This document shows positions 38,682-47,748 of a stretch of DNA of 64,000 bases, in pieces. A model generated the notes under the pieces. It had not been told where the DNA came from. It saw nothing but the letters and a program-made list of their open reading frames with translations, and did not search any database. This DNA comes from Roseiarcus sp963835215 (GTDB taxonomy: Bacteria > Pseudomonadota > Alphaproteobacteria > Rhizobiales > Beijerinckiaceae): assembly GCA_963835215.1 (NCBI GenBank), contig CAWIES010000001.1, forward strand, positions 310,001 to 374,000, in the 5' to 3' direction. Position 1 is the first letter of the stretch, and each line of letters opens with the position of its first letter. Made by a program: the position numbers and the translations under genes.

Positions 38682-39518
38682 ATGAGCGAAGCGTCGATGA
38701 CGAGACGGCGCCGCGCGCTGGTGTTCGATTCGGGCCTTGGCGGGCTGACGGTGTTTGCCCGCATCGCCGAGGCGCGGCCCGATCTCGAACTGGTCTATGC
38801 CGCCGACGACGCGTTCTTTCCCTATGGCGCGCTCAGCGAGGCGGCGCTGGTCGCGCGGGTCGGAGCGGTGATGGGCGAACTCATCGACCGCCATGCGCCC
38901 GACGTCGTGGTGATCGCCTGCAACACCGCTTCGACGCTGGTGCTGCCCCCGCTCAGGGCCGCCTATCGCGACTTGCCGTTCGTTGGGACGGTGCCGGCGA
39001 TCAAGCCGGCGGCCGAAGCCTCCAAGAGCCGGTTGATTAGCGTGCTGGCGACGCCCGGCACGGTCGCGCGCGACTACACGCGTGCGCTGGTGCGCGATTT
39101 CGCCGCTGACTGCGAGGTGACGCTGGTCGGCGCCCCCAATCTGGCCGCGCTCGCCGAGCGTTTCCTGCGCGGCGAGCCGATCGACGACGCCGAGGTGGCG
39201 CGCGAGATCGCTCCCTGTTTCGTCGAGCGGGAGGGACGGCGCACGGATGAGATCGTGCTCGCCTGCACGCATTTCCCGCTTCTGCTTGGGCATTTGCAGC
39301 GGCTCGCCCCATGGCCGGCCAATTTCGTCGATCCCGCGCCGGCGATCGCCCGCCGGGTCGACGCGCTGATTGGCGTAAGCACACCGGCGACCCCCGCCAG
39401 CCGGCCTTTCGCGGCCCTCTTTACGAGCGGGCGGGCGCCTTCGCCGGCGCTGCAAAAAGCCTTGCGCCGCCTTGGCCTGACGACTACCTCGGCAGGCGAG
39501 CGCGTCGCGGCGATCTGA
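38682..39518 (+). CDS. murI: Glutamate racemase
   Basis: A 278-residue MurI, converting L- to D-glutamate for peptidoglycan precursors. The N-terminal motif FDSGLGGLTVFARI and the two catalytic cysteines are clear: VIACNTASTLVLPPLRA (Cys near residue 80) and IVLACTHFPLLLGHL (Cys near 194). VGTVPAIKPA is also typical. The start is the third ATG in a 14-bp tandem repeat; an ancestral layout with one copy would have the upstream stop and this start only a few bases apart, implying coupling with the peptidoglycan-binding protein gene. Confidence 0.95.
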   Translation: MSEASMTRRRRALVFDSGLGGLTVFARIAEARPDLELVYAADDAFFPYGALSEAALVARVGAVMGELIDRHAPDVVVIACNTASTLVLPPLRAAYRDLPFVGTVPAIKPAAEASKSRLISVLATPGTVARDYTRALVRDFAADCEVTLVGAPNLAALAERFLRGEPIDDAEVAREIAPCFVEREGRRTDEIVLACTHFPLLLGHLQRLAPWPANFVDPAPAIARRVDALIGVSTPATPASRPFAALFTSGRAPSPALQKALRRLGLTTTSAGERVAAI

Positions 39519-39576
39519 CGGAAAGGTCGCCCGGCGCTCACGATCGCCTTGCCAGAGCAATCGAAAGGCCGCCGGA

Positions 39577-42231
39577 ATGCGCAGCGCAGTGGGACAGCCC
39601 GTTCGCCTCGAGGACTACCGGGTTCCCGACTTCCTCGTCGATTCGGTCGAGCTCGACATTTCGCTCGCTCGCCACGCAACCAAGGTCATCGCGACGCTCG
39701 CGGTGCGCCCTCATCCGCAGGGGCAGGCCGACGCGGCTCTGGAATTCGATGGCGACGAACTCAACCTGGTCTCGGCCGCGCTCGATGGCGCCACGCTCGC
39801 CGCCGACGCCTTCGAGGCTTCGCCGGCCAGCTTTAGGCTGCTCAAGCCGCCGCGCCAGCCTTTCACGCTGCGTTTTGAAACCCTTCTCGATCCGGCCGCC
39901 AACACCAAGCTGATGGGGCTCTATCGCTCCGGCTCGGCCTATTGCACACAATGCGAGGCTGAGGGCTTCCGGCGCATCACCTACTTCCCCGACCGGCCCG
40001 ACGTGCTCTCGACCTACCGGGTGCGCGTGGAGGCGGACAGGGCCGAAGCGCCGGTGTTGCTCGCCAACGGCAATCTTGAAGCGACGGGCGAGAGCGAAGG
40101 CGGGCGACACTGGGCGATCTGGCGCGATCCGTTCAAGAAGCCATGCTATCTCTTCGCCGTCGTCGCGGGTGATCTTTCCTGTCTCGCCGACAGTTTCGTC
40201 ACCATGTCAGGGCGGAAGGTGGCGCTCGGCGTCTATGTCGAGCCGGGCCGCGAGGACCGCGCCGCCTACGCCATGGACGCGCTGAAGCGGTCGATGGCCT
40301 GGGACGAGCGCGCGTTCGGGCGCGAATACGATCTCGATTGTTTCAACATCGTCGCCGTCTCCGATTTCAATATGGGGGCAATGGAGAACAAAGGGCTCAA
40401 CGTCTTCAATGACAAATACGTGCTGGCGTCGCCGCAGACGGCGAGCGACGACGACTATGTCGGCATCGAGGGCGTCATCGCCCACGAGTATTTCCACAAT
40501 TGGACCGGCAACCGCATCACGTGCCGCGACTGGTTCCAGCTCTGCCTGAAGGAAGGACTGACCGTCTTTCGCGACCAGGAATTCTCGGCCGATCAGCGCT
40601 CGGCGCCGGTCAAGCGCATCGCCGACGTGCGCGGGTTGCGCGCCGCGCAATTCGCCGAGGACGCAGGGCCGCTCGCCCATCCCGTGCGCCCGACGCTTTA
40701 TCACGAGATCAACAATTTCTACACCGCGACGGTCTATCAGAAGGGCGCCGAAGTCATTCGCATGCTGCGCGCGCTGATCGGCGCCGAGGCGTTCCGCGCC
40801 GGCATGGATCTCTATTTCGCGCGCTGCGACGGCATGGCGGCGACGGTCGAGGATTTTCTCGCCTGTTTCGCGCAAAGCTCGGGGCGCGATCTTGCGACCT
40901 TCAAGCTCTGGTATTCGCAGGCCGGCACGCCGCTGCTGACCGTGCGCACGCACTGGGACGCCGCCCGCGGCGCCTTGCGCGTCGAAATCGCCCAATCGCT
41001 GGCGCCGACGCCCGGTCAGATCGACAAAGCGCCGATGACGATGCCGATCGCGCTTGGCCTCGTCGATCCGCAGGCGGGAGACGTCAAGCTCGTCTCAAAC
41101 GAGGCGAGCGAGGCCGAACTGCGCTCGGGCGTCTTCGCGCTCGAGGGCGCGCGCCGGACGATCGAATTCAGCGGCCTGACGCAGCGCCCCGCGCTGTCGT
41201 TCCTGCGCGGCTTCTCGGCGCCGGTTCGCGTCGACGACGATCTTGAGGAGGCCGATCTGCTGGTCCTCCTCGCGCGCGACAGCGACAGTTTCAATCGCTG
41301 GCAGGCGTTGCAGACCTTGGCGACCCGGCTGCTCTTGCGCGCCGTGGCGGCGATCCGCGCCGGCGCTTCGCCGACGCCAGCGCCGGGGTTCGTCGCCGCC
41401 TATGGCTCGGTGCTCGCCGACGCGCGCGCCGGCCGCATCGACCCCGCCTACGCGGCGCTGGCGTTGACGCTGCCGAGCGAAGCGGATCTTGCCCGTGAGA
41501 TGGTGGTGAATGTCGATCCCGACGCGATCCATCGCGCGCGCGAGAATCTGCGCGGCGCGCTCGGCCGCGCCCACGCCGAGGCGCTGGTCGCACTGCACGC
41601 CGCGATGGCCGACCGGGCGCCCTTCTCGCCGGACGCCGCGAGCGCGGGGCGGCGCGCGCTGCGCAACGTGGCGCTGGCGATGTATGTCGCCGGCTCGGCG
41701 ATCGAGGGTGGCGCGCTCGCCCAACGTCAGGGGGCCGAGGCTGACAACATGACGACGCGTTTGGGAGCGCTCGCGGCGATCGCCACCGTTCCCGGCGCGC
41801 CGCGCGAGGAGGCGCTGGCCGAGTTCGCCCGGCGCTTTGCCGCCGAGCCGCTGATCCTCGACAAGTGGTTCACGCTGCAAGCGCAGATCCCCGAGAGCGA
41901 GACGCTCGAGCGCGTGCGCGGGCTGATGACCCATCACGGCTTTTCGCTGCGCAATCCCAATCGTGTGCGCTCGCTGATCGGCGGCTTTACCGCCAATGCG
42001 ACGCAATTCAACCGCGCCGACGGCGCCGGTTATGAATTCCTCGCCGACATCGTGCTGTCACTCGATCCGTCGAATCCGCAAGTCGCGGCGCGGCTGCTGA
42101 CCGCGATGCGTTCGTGGCGCTCGCTCGAGCCGCAGCGCCAGATGCGGGCGGAGGCTGCGCTGCGCCGTGTTCTCGCCGAACCCAATCTCTCGGCCGATCT
42201 GCGCGACATCGCCGCCCGCTCGCTCGCCTGA
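39577..42231 (+). CDS. pepN: Aminopeptidase N
   Basis: A complete 884-residue M1-family zinc aminopeptidase of the bacterial PepN type, trimming N-terminal residues from peptides in the cytoplasm. The exopeptidase motif GAMENKGLNVFN lies near residue 266 and the zinc site HEYFHNWTGNRITCRDWFQLCLKEGLT (HExxH-18-E) near 303. The C-terminal PepN-type DUF3458/ARM region ends LSADLRDIAARSLA. The N-terminal GQPVRLEDYRVPDFLVDSVELD is typical. No frame problem over 2.6 kb, in contrast to the region to its left. Confidence 0.96.
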   Translation: MRSAVGQPVRLEDYRVPDFLVDSVELDISLARHATKVIATLAVRPHPQGQADAALEFDGDELNLVSAALDGATLAADAFEASPASFRLLKPPRQPFTLRFETLLDPAANTKLMGLYRSGSAYCTQCEAEGFRRITYFPDRPDVLSTYRVRVEADRAEAPVLLANGNLEATGESEGGRHWAIWRDPFKKPCYLFAVVAGDLSCLADSFVTMSGRKVALGVYVEPGREDRAAYAMDALKRSMAWDERAFGREYDLDCFNIVAVSDFNMGAMENKGLNVFNDKYVLASPQTASDDDYVGIEGVIAHEYFHNWTGNRITCRDWFQLCLKEGLTVFRDQEFSADQRSAPVKRIADVRGLRAAQFAEDAGPLAHPVRPTLYHEINNFYTATVYQKGAEVIRMLRALIGAEAFRAGMDLYFARCDGMAATVEDFLACFAQSSGRDLATFKLWYSQAGTPLLTVRTHWDAARGALRVEIAQSLAPTPGQIDKAPMTMPIALGLVDPQAGDVKLVSNEASEAELRSGVFALEGARRTIEFSGLTQRPALSFLRGFSAPVRVDDDLEEADLLVLLARDSDSFNRWQALQTLATRLLLRAVAAIRAGASPTPAPGFVAAYGSVLADARAGRIDPAYAALALTLPSEADLAREMVVNVDPDAIHRARENLRGALGRAHAEALVALHAAMADRAPFSPDAASAGRRALRNVALAMYVAGSAIEGGALAQRQGAEADNMTTRLGALAAIATVPGAPREEALAEFARRFAAEPLILDKWFTLQAQIPESETLERVRGLMTHHGFSLRNPNRVRSLIGGFTANATQFNRADGAGYEFLADIVLSLDPSNPQVAARLLTAMRSWRSLEPQRQMRAEAALRRVLAEPNLSADLRDIAARSLA

Positions 42232-42233
42232 GC

Positions 42234-42254
42234 GGCGCCTCGCGGCGCCAATTT
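42234..42254 (+). terminator. Weak hairpin after pepN
   Basis: GGCGCC-TCGC-GGCGCC followed by AATTT begins three bases after the pepN stop. The stem is only six pairs and the T tract short, so it is a possible terminator at best. Confidence 0.35.
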
Positions 42255-42446
42255 CTCCCGGCTCACCGAGGTCGCATCCGCTCCGAAATCGCGCCCCGAG
42301 TTGGCGCGGCGGTCGAAGTGCGAAATTTTTTCGTCAACGATTCATTAAGGTCTGGACAAAGATTCGCACAAGGATTCTTATCGAGGTGATTCGGGCTGTA
42401 GCGGCGGGTTGCCCGGTTTCACTTCGATAGGTTTTGGGGGCTAGCG

Positions 42447-44756
42447 ATGACGCGTGTAAGCGCGGCAATCGAGGATTCACGTCTAGGGCAGGGCAAGCCC
42501 GCGGCGGCGCCGGGCAAGGGAGGGCTTCGGGCGCTTGGCGCCTGGAGCCCGGCGCTGCCGTCCCTGTTCGCCGCGCTTCTGCTCCTCGCGCTGTTCGCGC
42601 TGACCTTCGAGCATTTGCGCGCCGAGCGCGAGCGCGCCCTGTCCGGCGCCGCGCGCGACCTCGACGTCTTCGCCACGACCCTCGCCGACCGCCTCGACGC
42701 GGCGCTGGCCGCTTCCCCCACCCAGACGCCCGGCGACGCGCTGAGAGCGGTGCTGGCGGCTAACCCCGACCTCAAGCCCGGCCGCTCGCTGCTCGCCGAC
42801 GCCAACGGCCAGGTGATCGCGGCCGACCCGCCGGACGCGACGACCAGCGGGACGCTCGCCGTCTTGCTGGGCGGCGAACAGCTCACCATCCTCGCCGACA
42901 GGGCCGGCGCGCTCAGGGTCCACCAGGCCGACGGCGGTGAAGCCTTCGCTGCGGTGCGCAACCTGCGCGCGGCGCCCGGCCAGATCGCCTTCGTCTCGCC
43001 GATCGGCGAGCTTCTGGCGCCATGGCGCCGCTCGGCGCTGATCATGATCCTGCTGCTCGGCGCCGCGTCGTTCGCCTTGATCGGCTCGACCAGCGCCTTT
43101 GCTCTCCAAGCGCGCCGCGCCCAGGCGCGCGCCCGCGCCGAGGCGACGATGCGCGCTCACGTCGATCTCGCGCTGGTGCGCGGCCGCTGCGGGCTGTGGA
43201 ACTGGGACCTCGCCAATGGCTGCGTCGCCTGGTCGCGCTCGATGTTCGAACTGCTCGGCCTGCCGCCGCAAGCCGGCCCGCTGTCGATCGCCGACTTGCA
43301 GACCATGATCCATCCCGACGATGAGCCGTTGGCGGCGATCGGCGAGCGGGCGCTGGCGACGAGCGGGCCGTCGGTCGATTGCGAGTTTCGCATGCGCAAT
43401 CGCGAGGGCGAATGGGTGTGGCTGCGCCAACGCGCCGAGCTGGTGGCGGAGCCCACGACCGGCTGTCGCCGACTGGTCGGCGCCGCGGTCGAAATCTCCG
43501 AACAGAAGCGCGCCGCGGAAATGTCGGCGACCGCCGATCAGCGGCTGCGCGAGGCGATCGAAGCGATCTCCGAGGCGTTCGTTCTGTGGGATTCGTCGAA
43601 CCGCCTGGTGCTGTGCAACTCGAAGTACCAGCGCCTGCACAATCTGCCGGCGGAGGCGACGCGGGCCGGCGCGGCCTATTCCGAACTCGCCGCGCTCGGC
43701 GCGCCGCCGTTGGTCGACCGCGCAACCGATGTCGCGCCGGGCGGGGTGGAGCTCGGCGCCGGCGACGCGCGCACCTACGAGGCGCGGCTCGCCGATGGGC
43801 GCTGGTTGCAAGTCAACGAGCGCCGCACGCGCGACGGCGGCTATGTGTCGGTCGGCACCGACATCACCGATCTTAAAGAGCACGAGCAGCAACTGCTGCG
43901 CTCCGAGCAATTGCTGCTCGCCACCGTCGCGCAGTTGCGCCATTCACGCCGCTCGCTCGAAGCGCAGGCGCAGCAATTGGCCGATCTCGCCGAGCGTTAT
44001 CACGAGCAGAAAGCGCAAGCCGAGATGGCCAACCGCGCCAAGGCGGAATTCCTCGCCAACATGAGCCACGAACTGCGCACCCCGCTCAACGCGATCATCG
44101 GCTTCTCGCAACTGATGGGAGGGGAGACCTTCGGCGCGCTCGGTTCGGACAAGTACCGCGACTATTGCTCGCACATTCTCGCCAGCGGCGAGTACCTGCT
44201 CAACGTCATCACCGACGTGCTCGACATGTCGCGCCTCGAGTTGGGCCGCATTCGTCTGCAATTCGAGCCATTCAAGGTCGAGCGGGCGGTCAACAAGGCG
44301 GTTCTCGACGTCGCCGCCACAGCGCGCGAGAAGCGCCTCGCGATCGAGATCGAGGTCAACGCCGACGACACGGTGGATGCCGATCTTGTCGCGGTCGAGC
44401 GCATTCTCGTCACCCTGCTGCGCAACGCGGTGAAATTCTCGCCTGACGGGGGCGTCGTCACCATCGGCGCCCAGGCGTTCACCGACCAGATGTATTTCTA
44501 CGTCGAGGATTCAGGGTCCGGCATCGCCCCCGAGGACATCTCGCGCCTCGGACGCCCGTTCGAGCAGGCCGACACGACCATGGCCAACGGCATGAAGGGT
44601 TCCGGCCTCGGCCTGGCGATCGCCAATTCGCTGATCGAATTGCATGGCGGCGCGCTGCGCATCACCTCGAAACCGGGCGAGGGCACGGCGGTGCTGGTCA
44701 GTCTGCCCAAATCGGCGCGCAGCGCGCGCTCGCTGGTGCTGGCGGCGGTCGCCTGA
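42447..44756 (+). CDS. PAS sensor histidine kinase, PleC/DivJ-like
   Basis: A 769-residue membrane kinase. Two membrane helices (about residues 35-55 and 193-215) bracket a periplasmic sensor. Two or three PAS domains follow (about 230-360 and 365-480; WNWDLANGCVAWSRSMFELLGL; AFVLWDSSNRLVLCNSKYQRLHNLP), then a coiled coil. The HisKA box is FLANMSHELRTPLNAIIGFSQLM, with the phospho-His near residue 540. HATPase motifs are NAVKFSPDGG, VEDSGSGIAPED and GSGLGLAIANSLIELHGG. The GETFGALGSDKYRDYC insert after the H-box resembles PleC/DivJ-type kinases of the alphaproteobacterial cell-cycle network. There is no receiver domain and no adjacent response regulator. Confidence 0.9.
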   Translation: MTRVSAAIEDSRLGQGKPAAAPGKGGLRALGAWSPALPSLFAALLLLALFALTFEHLRAERERALSGAARDLDVFATTLADRLDAALAASPTQTPGDALRAVLAANPDLKPGRSLLADANGQVIAADPPDATTSGTLAVLLGGEQLTILADRAGALRVHQADGGEAFAAVRNLRAAPGQIAFVSPIGELLAPWRRSALIMILLLGAASFALIGSTSAFALQARRAQARARAEATMRAHVDLALVRGRCGLWNWDLANGCVAWSRSMFELLGLPPQAGPLSIADLQTMIHPDDEPLAAIGERALATSGPSVDCEFRMRNREGEWVWLRQRAELVAEPTTGCRRLVGAAVEISEQKRAAEMSATADQRLREAIEAISEAFVLWDSSNRLVLCNSKYQRLHNLPAEATRAGAAYSELAALGAPPLVDRATDVAPGGVELGAGDARTYEARLADGRWLQVNERRTRDGGYVSVGTDITDLKEHEQQLLRSEQLLLATVAQLRHSRRSLEAQAQQLADLAERYHEQKAQAEMANRAKAEFLANMSHELRTPLNAIIGFSQLMGGETFGALGSDKYRDYCSHILASGEYLLNVITDVLDMSRLELGRIRLQFEPFKVERAVNKAVLDVAATAREKRLAIEIEVNADDTVDADLVAVERILVTLLRNAVKFSPDGGVVTIGAQAFTDQMYFYVEDSGSGIAPEDISRLGRPFEQADTTMANGMKGSGLGLAIANSLIELHGGALRITSKPGEGTAVLVSLPKSARSARSLVLAAVA

Positions 44757-44785
44757 GGCGCTACTGAGAAGTTTGGCTCGCGTCC

Positions 44786-45754
44786 TCAATCGGCCATGTA
44801 GCGGATGCCGATGCGGAAGTCCTGCGACACGTTGGGCAGCTTGAGCGCCGCTCCTGTCTGGGGCGTGATCGATATATTGCTCGTGCCGGCGTTGAGGTAG
44901 CGATAGCCGATGTCGAGCGTTGCGCTCGGCGAGATCTGGATGCCGATCCCGGTCATCAACGCAAATGCCATGCTGTAATGAGTCACGCTGATCGACCGGT
45001 TCCAGTTCTGATTGGTGAAGGCAATATTGGGCTGCGGATTGATGGCGGCTCCCCCGGAGGTGACCCATTGTTGGGTCGGTGAGCCGACGGTGGTCGGGGC
45101 GGTCAGATTGGCGGAGTAGGCGCCGCCGCCCGTGGTGTAGCTGACGTTGCCGGAGACCTGGTCGGCGTTCAAGCCGAGGCCGGCGCCGACGTAGGGCGTG
45201 ACCCCCCAGTAGTTGCCGAGGTCGACATATGCGGCGGCGAGCGCGGTCGAGTCGCGCCGCGTGAGGTCGAGCGCGCCGGTGCAGACGCTCGTGTTGGTCC
45301 CGCTCGTATCGTAGAGATAGCCCGACACGCCGACTGGCGTCAGCGCGGTCGGGCAAAGCGCGCTGTTGAGGTTCTTGCCGGCGGCGGCGGTGCGGTATTC
45401 GTAAGTGCCTTCGAACCGCAGCCAATTGTTGTAGCGGTAGCCGAGGCCGATGTCGGCCGAGAAATCATCGTGCGGCCGCGACGAGCCGACGTTGGTGGAG
45501 TACGGCAGGAAGCCCGCGCCGGTCGGCATCGAGATGGCGGCCATCGAGAAACTGGGGGCCTGATCGAGGTCGAGCCCGACGTCGCCGCGCAAATACCAAT
45601 TCGAGCCGACCTCGGCGGTCGGGCTTTGGCTGGCGGGGAAGGACATCGGCGGCGGCGCCGCGCCGAATAGGTCGGCGGCGAAAGTTGGCGTCGACGCCAG
45701 GGCGAGACTGGCCAGCGCAACACTGGCGAGTGCGGCGGCGACGGGGGTCTTCAT
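44786..45754 (-). CDS. Outer-membrane beta-barrel protein
   Basis: A 322-residue exported barrel. The signal peptide ends TPTFAAD, followed by LFGAAPPPMSFP and NWYLRGDVGLDLDQAP, the common opening of opacity-like/Omp25-type proteins in this order. Alternating strands include ADIGLGYRYNNWLRFEGTYEYRT, TPYVGAGLGLN and TLDIGYRYLNAG, and the end is QDFRIGIRYMAD. The last residue is Asp and not the common Phe, but the penultimate strand is canonical. I start it at MKTPVAAAL (ATG 45754) because the signal peptide begins there. A perfect CtrA box lies 72-86 bases upstream. Confidence 0.84.
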   Translation of the reverse strand: MKTPVAAALASVALASLALASTPTFAADLFGAAPPPMSFPASQSPTAEVGSNWYLRGDVGLDLDQAPSFSMAAISMPTGAGFLPYSTNVGSSRPHDDFSADIGLGYRYNNWLRFEGTYEYRTAAAGKNLNSALCPTALTPVGVSGYLYDTSGTNTSVCTGALDLTRRDSTALAAAYVDLGNYWGVTPYVGAGLGLNADQVSGNVSYTTGGGAYSANLTAPTTVGSPTQQWVTSGGAAINPQPNIAFTNQNWNRSISVTHYSMAFALMTGIGIQISPSATLDIGYRYLNAGTSNISITPQTGAALKLPNVSQDFRIGIRYMAD

Positions 45755-45825
45755 CGGCTCGTTCCTCTCGGGGTGGGCGACGCGGCGAGTCGCGCCGGCC
45801 CACTGGGAAACTTGGCCGACAGTCC

Positions 45826-45840
45826 TTAATTTCGGATTAA
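45826..45840. promoter_or_regulatory. CtrA binding box, perfect TTAA-N7-TTAA
   Basis: TTAATTTCGGATTAA, followed by CCC, matches the CtrA consensus exactly. It lies 72-86 bases upstream of the outer-membrane barrel start, and the gene on the other side ends towards it, so the barrel gene is the only target. Outer-membrane proteins are well-known members of CtrA regulons in alphaproteobacteria. Confidence 0.65.
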
Positions 45841-45892
45841 CCCTAACGCCGGGTTGCGAAGCGGCCACGAGGGCGTTTTTGGCGGGCTGGGC

Positions 45893-46648
45893 CTAGCCTT
45901 CGGCCGCTTCGTCGCGCGCGATGCTTTCGTGGTTGCGCAGCGTCAGCGGTCCGAGCCCGTGTTTGGCGCGGAGCCATTCGAGATCGCGCGCGCGCAGTTC
46001 GGCGTGACTGTCGCTCGAAGTCGCCTGGGCGTGGGCGTAAATTTTGACGGCCTGCGGCCCGAGGTCATGGAAGGCGACGCCGGCTTCGTGCAGCCTCAAG
46101 TACCAATCCCAATCCCAGTAGATCGGCATGGTCTCGTCGAAGGGGCCGAGGCGCTCGCTGAGCGCGCGCGCAAAGGCAAAACCCGAAACGAGGATTGTGT
46201 TGTCGGCGCGGATCGCTTGCGCGCTCGTCCGGGCGGGGAAGGGAATGGTCTCGACGACGCGCCGCTGCTCATCGACGACGACGATTTCGCCTGACGCGAT
46301 CGACGCCGCGCTCTTTCCCGCGATCGCCGCGTGCACCGCGGCGAGATAACGCGGCGAACCCCAAAGATCGTCGTCGTCGAGAAAGGCGACGATCTCGCCC
46401 CTCGCGAGCGCGACGCCGAGATTGCGCGCCCGCACCTGACCCGCGCCGGCGTTGTCGGCGCAGCGGACAATTGGCGACTTGGCGAAGCGCCGGGCTAGGA
46501 AATCGCCGGCGCCGGCGCCGTCGTCAACCACGACGATCTCGAAGTCTTGCAAATCCTGGCGCAGGACCGAGGCGACCGCCTCGGCGAGCATGGCGTGGCG
46601 GTTCTTGCTCGGAATGACGACCGAGATCGCCGGATGGCGGCTGGGCAT
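45893..46648 (-). CDS. Family 2 glycosyltransferase
   Basis: A 251-residue GT-A fold glycosyltransferase. The N-terminus ISVVIPSKNRHAMLAEAVASVLRQ and IVVVDDGAG bind the nucleotide sugar, and EIVAFLDDDDLWG holds the metal-binding aspartates. The MPIYWDWDWYLRLHEAG segment is typical of glycan-decorating GT2 enzymes. No membrane helix, so it is a soluble or peripheral enzyme. It starts at MPSRHPAIS, about 60 bases after the end of mipZ on the same strand. The acceptor (lipopolysaccharide, capsule or protein) is unknown. Confidence 0.88.
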   Translation of the reverse strand: MPSRHPAISVVIPSKNRHAMLAEAVASVLRQDLQDFEIVVVDDGAGAGDFLARRFAKSPIVRCADNAGAGQVRARNLGVALARGEIVAFLDDDDLWGSPRYLAAVHAAIAGKSAASIASGEIVVVDEQRRVVETIPFPARTSAQAIRADNTILVSGFAFARALSERLGPFDETMPIYWDWDWYLRLHEAGVAFHDLGPQAVKIYAHAQATSSDSHAELRARDLEWLRAKHGLGPLTLRNHESIARDEAAEG

Positions 46649-46707
46649 GACGAGGGTCCGAAATGTCCGCACCACGATAGCGGCTTCGCGCGGGCTGTGA
46701 AGGGCGT

Positions 46708-47623
46708 TCAGCCGGCGGCGCCGAGCTCGCGGTAATAGTTGGCGACGCGGTCGTGCCACAAGCGGCGCGCCTTCATGTGTTCGATGCCGGGAACGCGGCC
46801 GGGCAAATCGAGCGAGGTCAGCAGCCCCTCGATCTCGCGCCGCGCGGCGTTCTGCGAACTGCTGAGGCCGCTGGCCGCCTGTTCGATCGGGTCGAGCGCG
46901 GTCAGCCCGATCGGGAACAACTCGCGGAAGATAACGCGGTCGTGCAAGCCGTCGGCGACGCGAAAGCGCAGTTCTCCCGCCATGCGATTGATGCTGAGCG
47001 CAATCTGGCGCGCGTTGTTGCTGGCGATCGACGCCATGCGGTTGCGCACCATCACCCAGTCGATGACTCCATTGTCGACGAGGCGCCGCCGGCGGCGCGC
47101 TTCGAGCACCAGCTCGGCGTATTGAGCGACCGCGCCGCGCTGCGAGCGGTCGTGGTTGACGCGGGAGAAGACGTCGATGTCGATGAAGCTGTCGTTGAGC
47201 GGCGAAATGAGCGTGTCGGCCAGCGAATGGGCGAGCCGCATCAGATAGGAATCGCGAGGCCGGCGTGTCGATGACCACGAATTCGTAATCGTGCTCGACT
47301 GCGCCGATCGCCTCGGCGAACAGCGCGAATTCGTGGGCTTCGTTGGCGCGCACGTCGGTCGAGTCGCCGCGCGCCATCGCGCAATGGCGCGGCAGTTCGA
47401 TCGGCCACGAAGCATTCGCCGCCCAGGATTTGCGGTTTTCAAAGAAGCGGGTCAACGTTTGCTGGCGGGTGTCGAGGTCGATGCAGGCGACCTTATGGCC
47501 CGCCTTGAGCAGCGCGACCGCAAGATGAATCGAGATCGTCGATTTGCCCGCGCCGCCCTTTTCGTTGCCCACCACGATTACGTGCGCGCTTCGCAGGTCA
47601 GGGGCGTCGTCGTCGAAGACCAT
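46708..47623 (-). CDS. mipZ: Division plane positioning ATPase MipZ (one frameshift)
   Basis: MipZ forms a gradient from the ParB-bound poles and blocks FtsZ assembly away from mid-cell in alphaproteobacteria. The ParA-type Walker A is VIVVGNEKGGAGKSTISIHLAVALLKAG, followed by CIDLDTRQQTLTRFFENR. The frame breaks in the VVIDTPAS motif at about 47255. The observed TCGCGATTCC should be TCGGATTCC (an inserted C), which restores VVIDTPASDSYLMRLAHSLADTLISPLNDSFIDID. The C-terminal part NRMASIASNNARQIA ... RVIFRELFPIGLTALD is distinctive of MipZ. Restored length is about 304 residues. Probably intact in the organism. Confidence 0.92.
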
Positions 47624-47748
47624 GGCGGCGAATCAAGCCACATTGTTATCTGGCGACCATAATCGCTTTGCGCGCTGGCGCAATCAGTCGCGACGCGACT
47701 TTGCAGGTCGGATCAAGGCGCGCGTCGTTTTTGTGACGCGGCGGCGCA

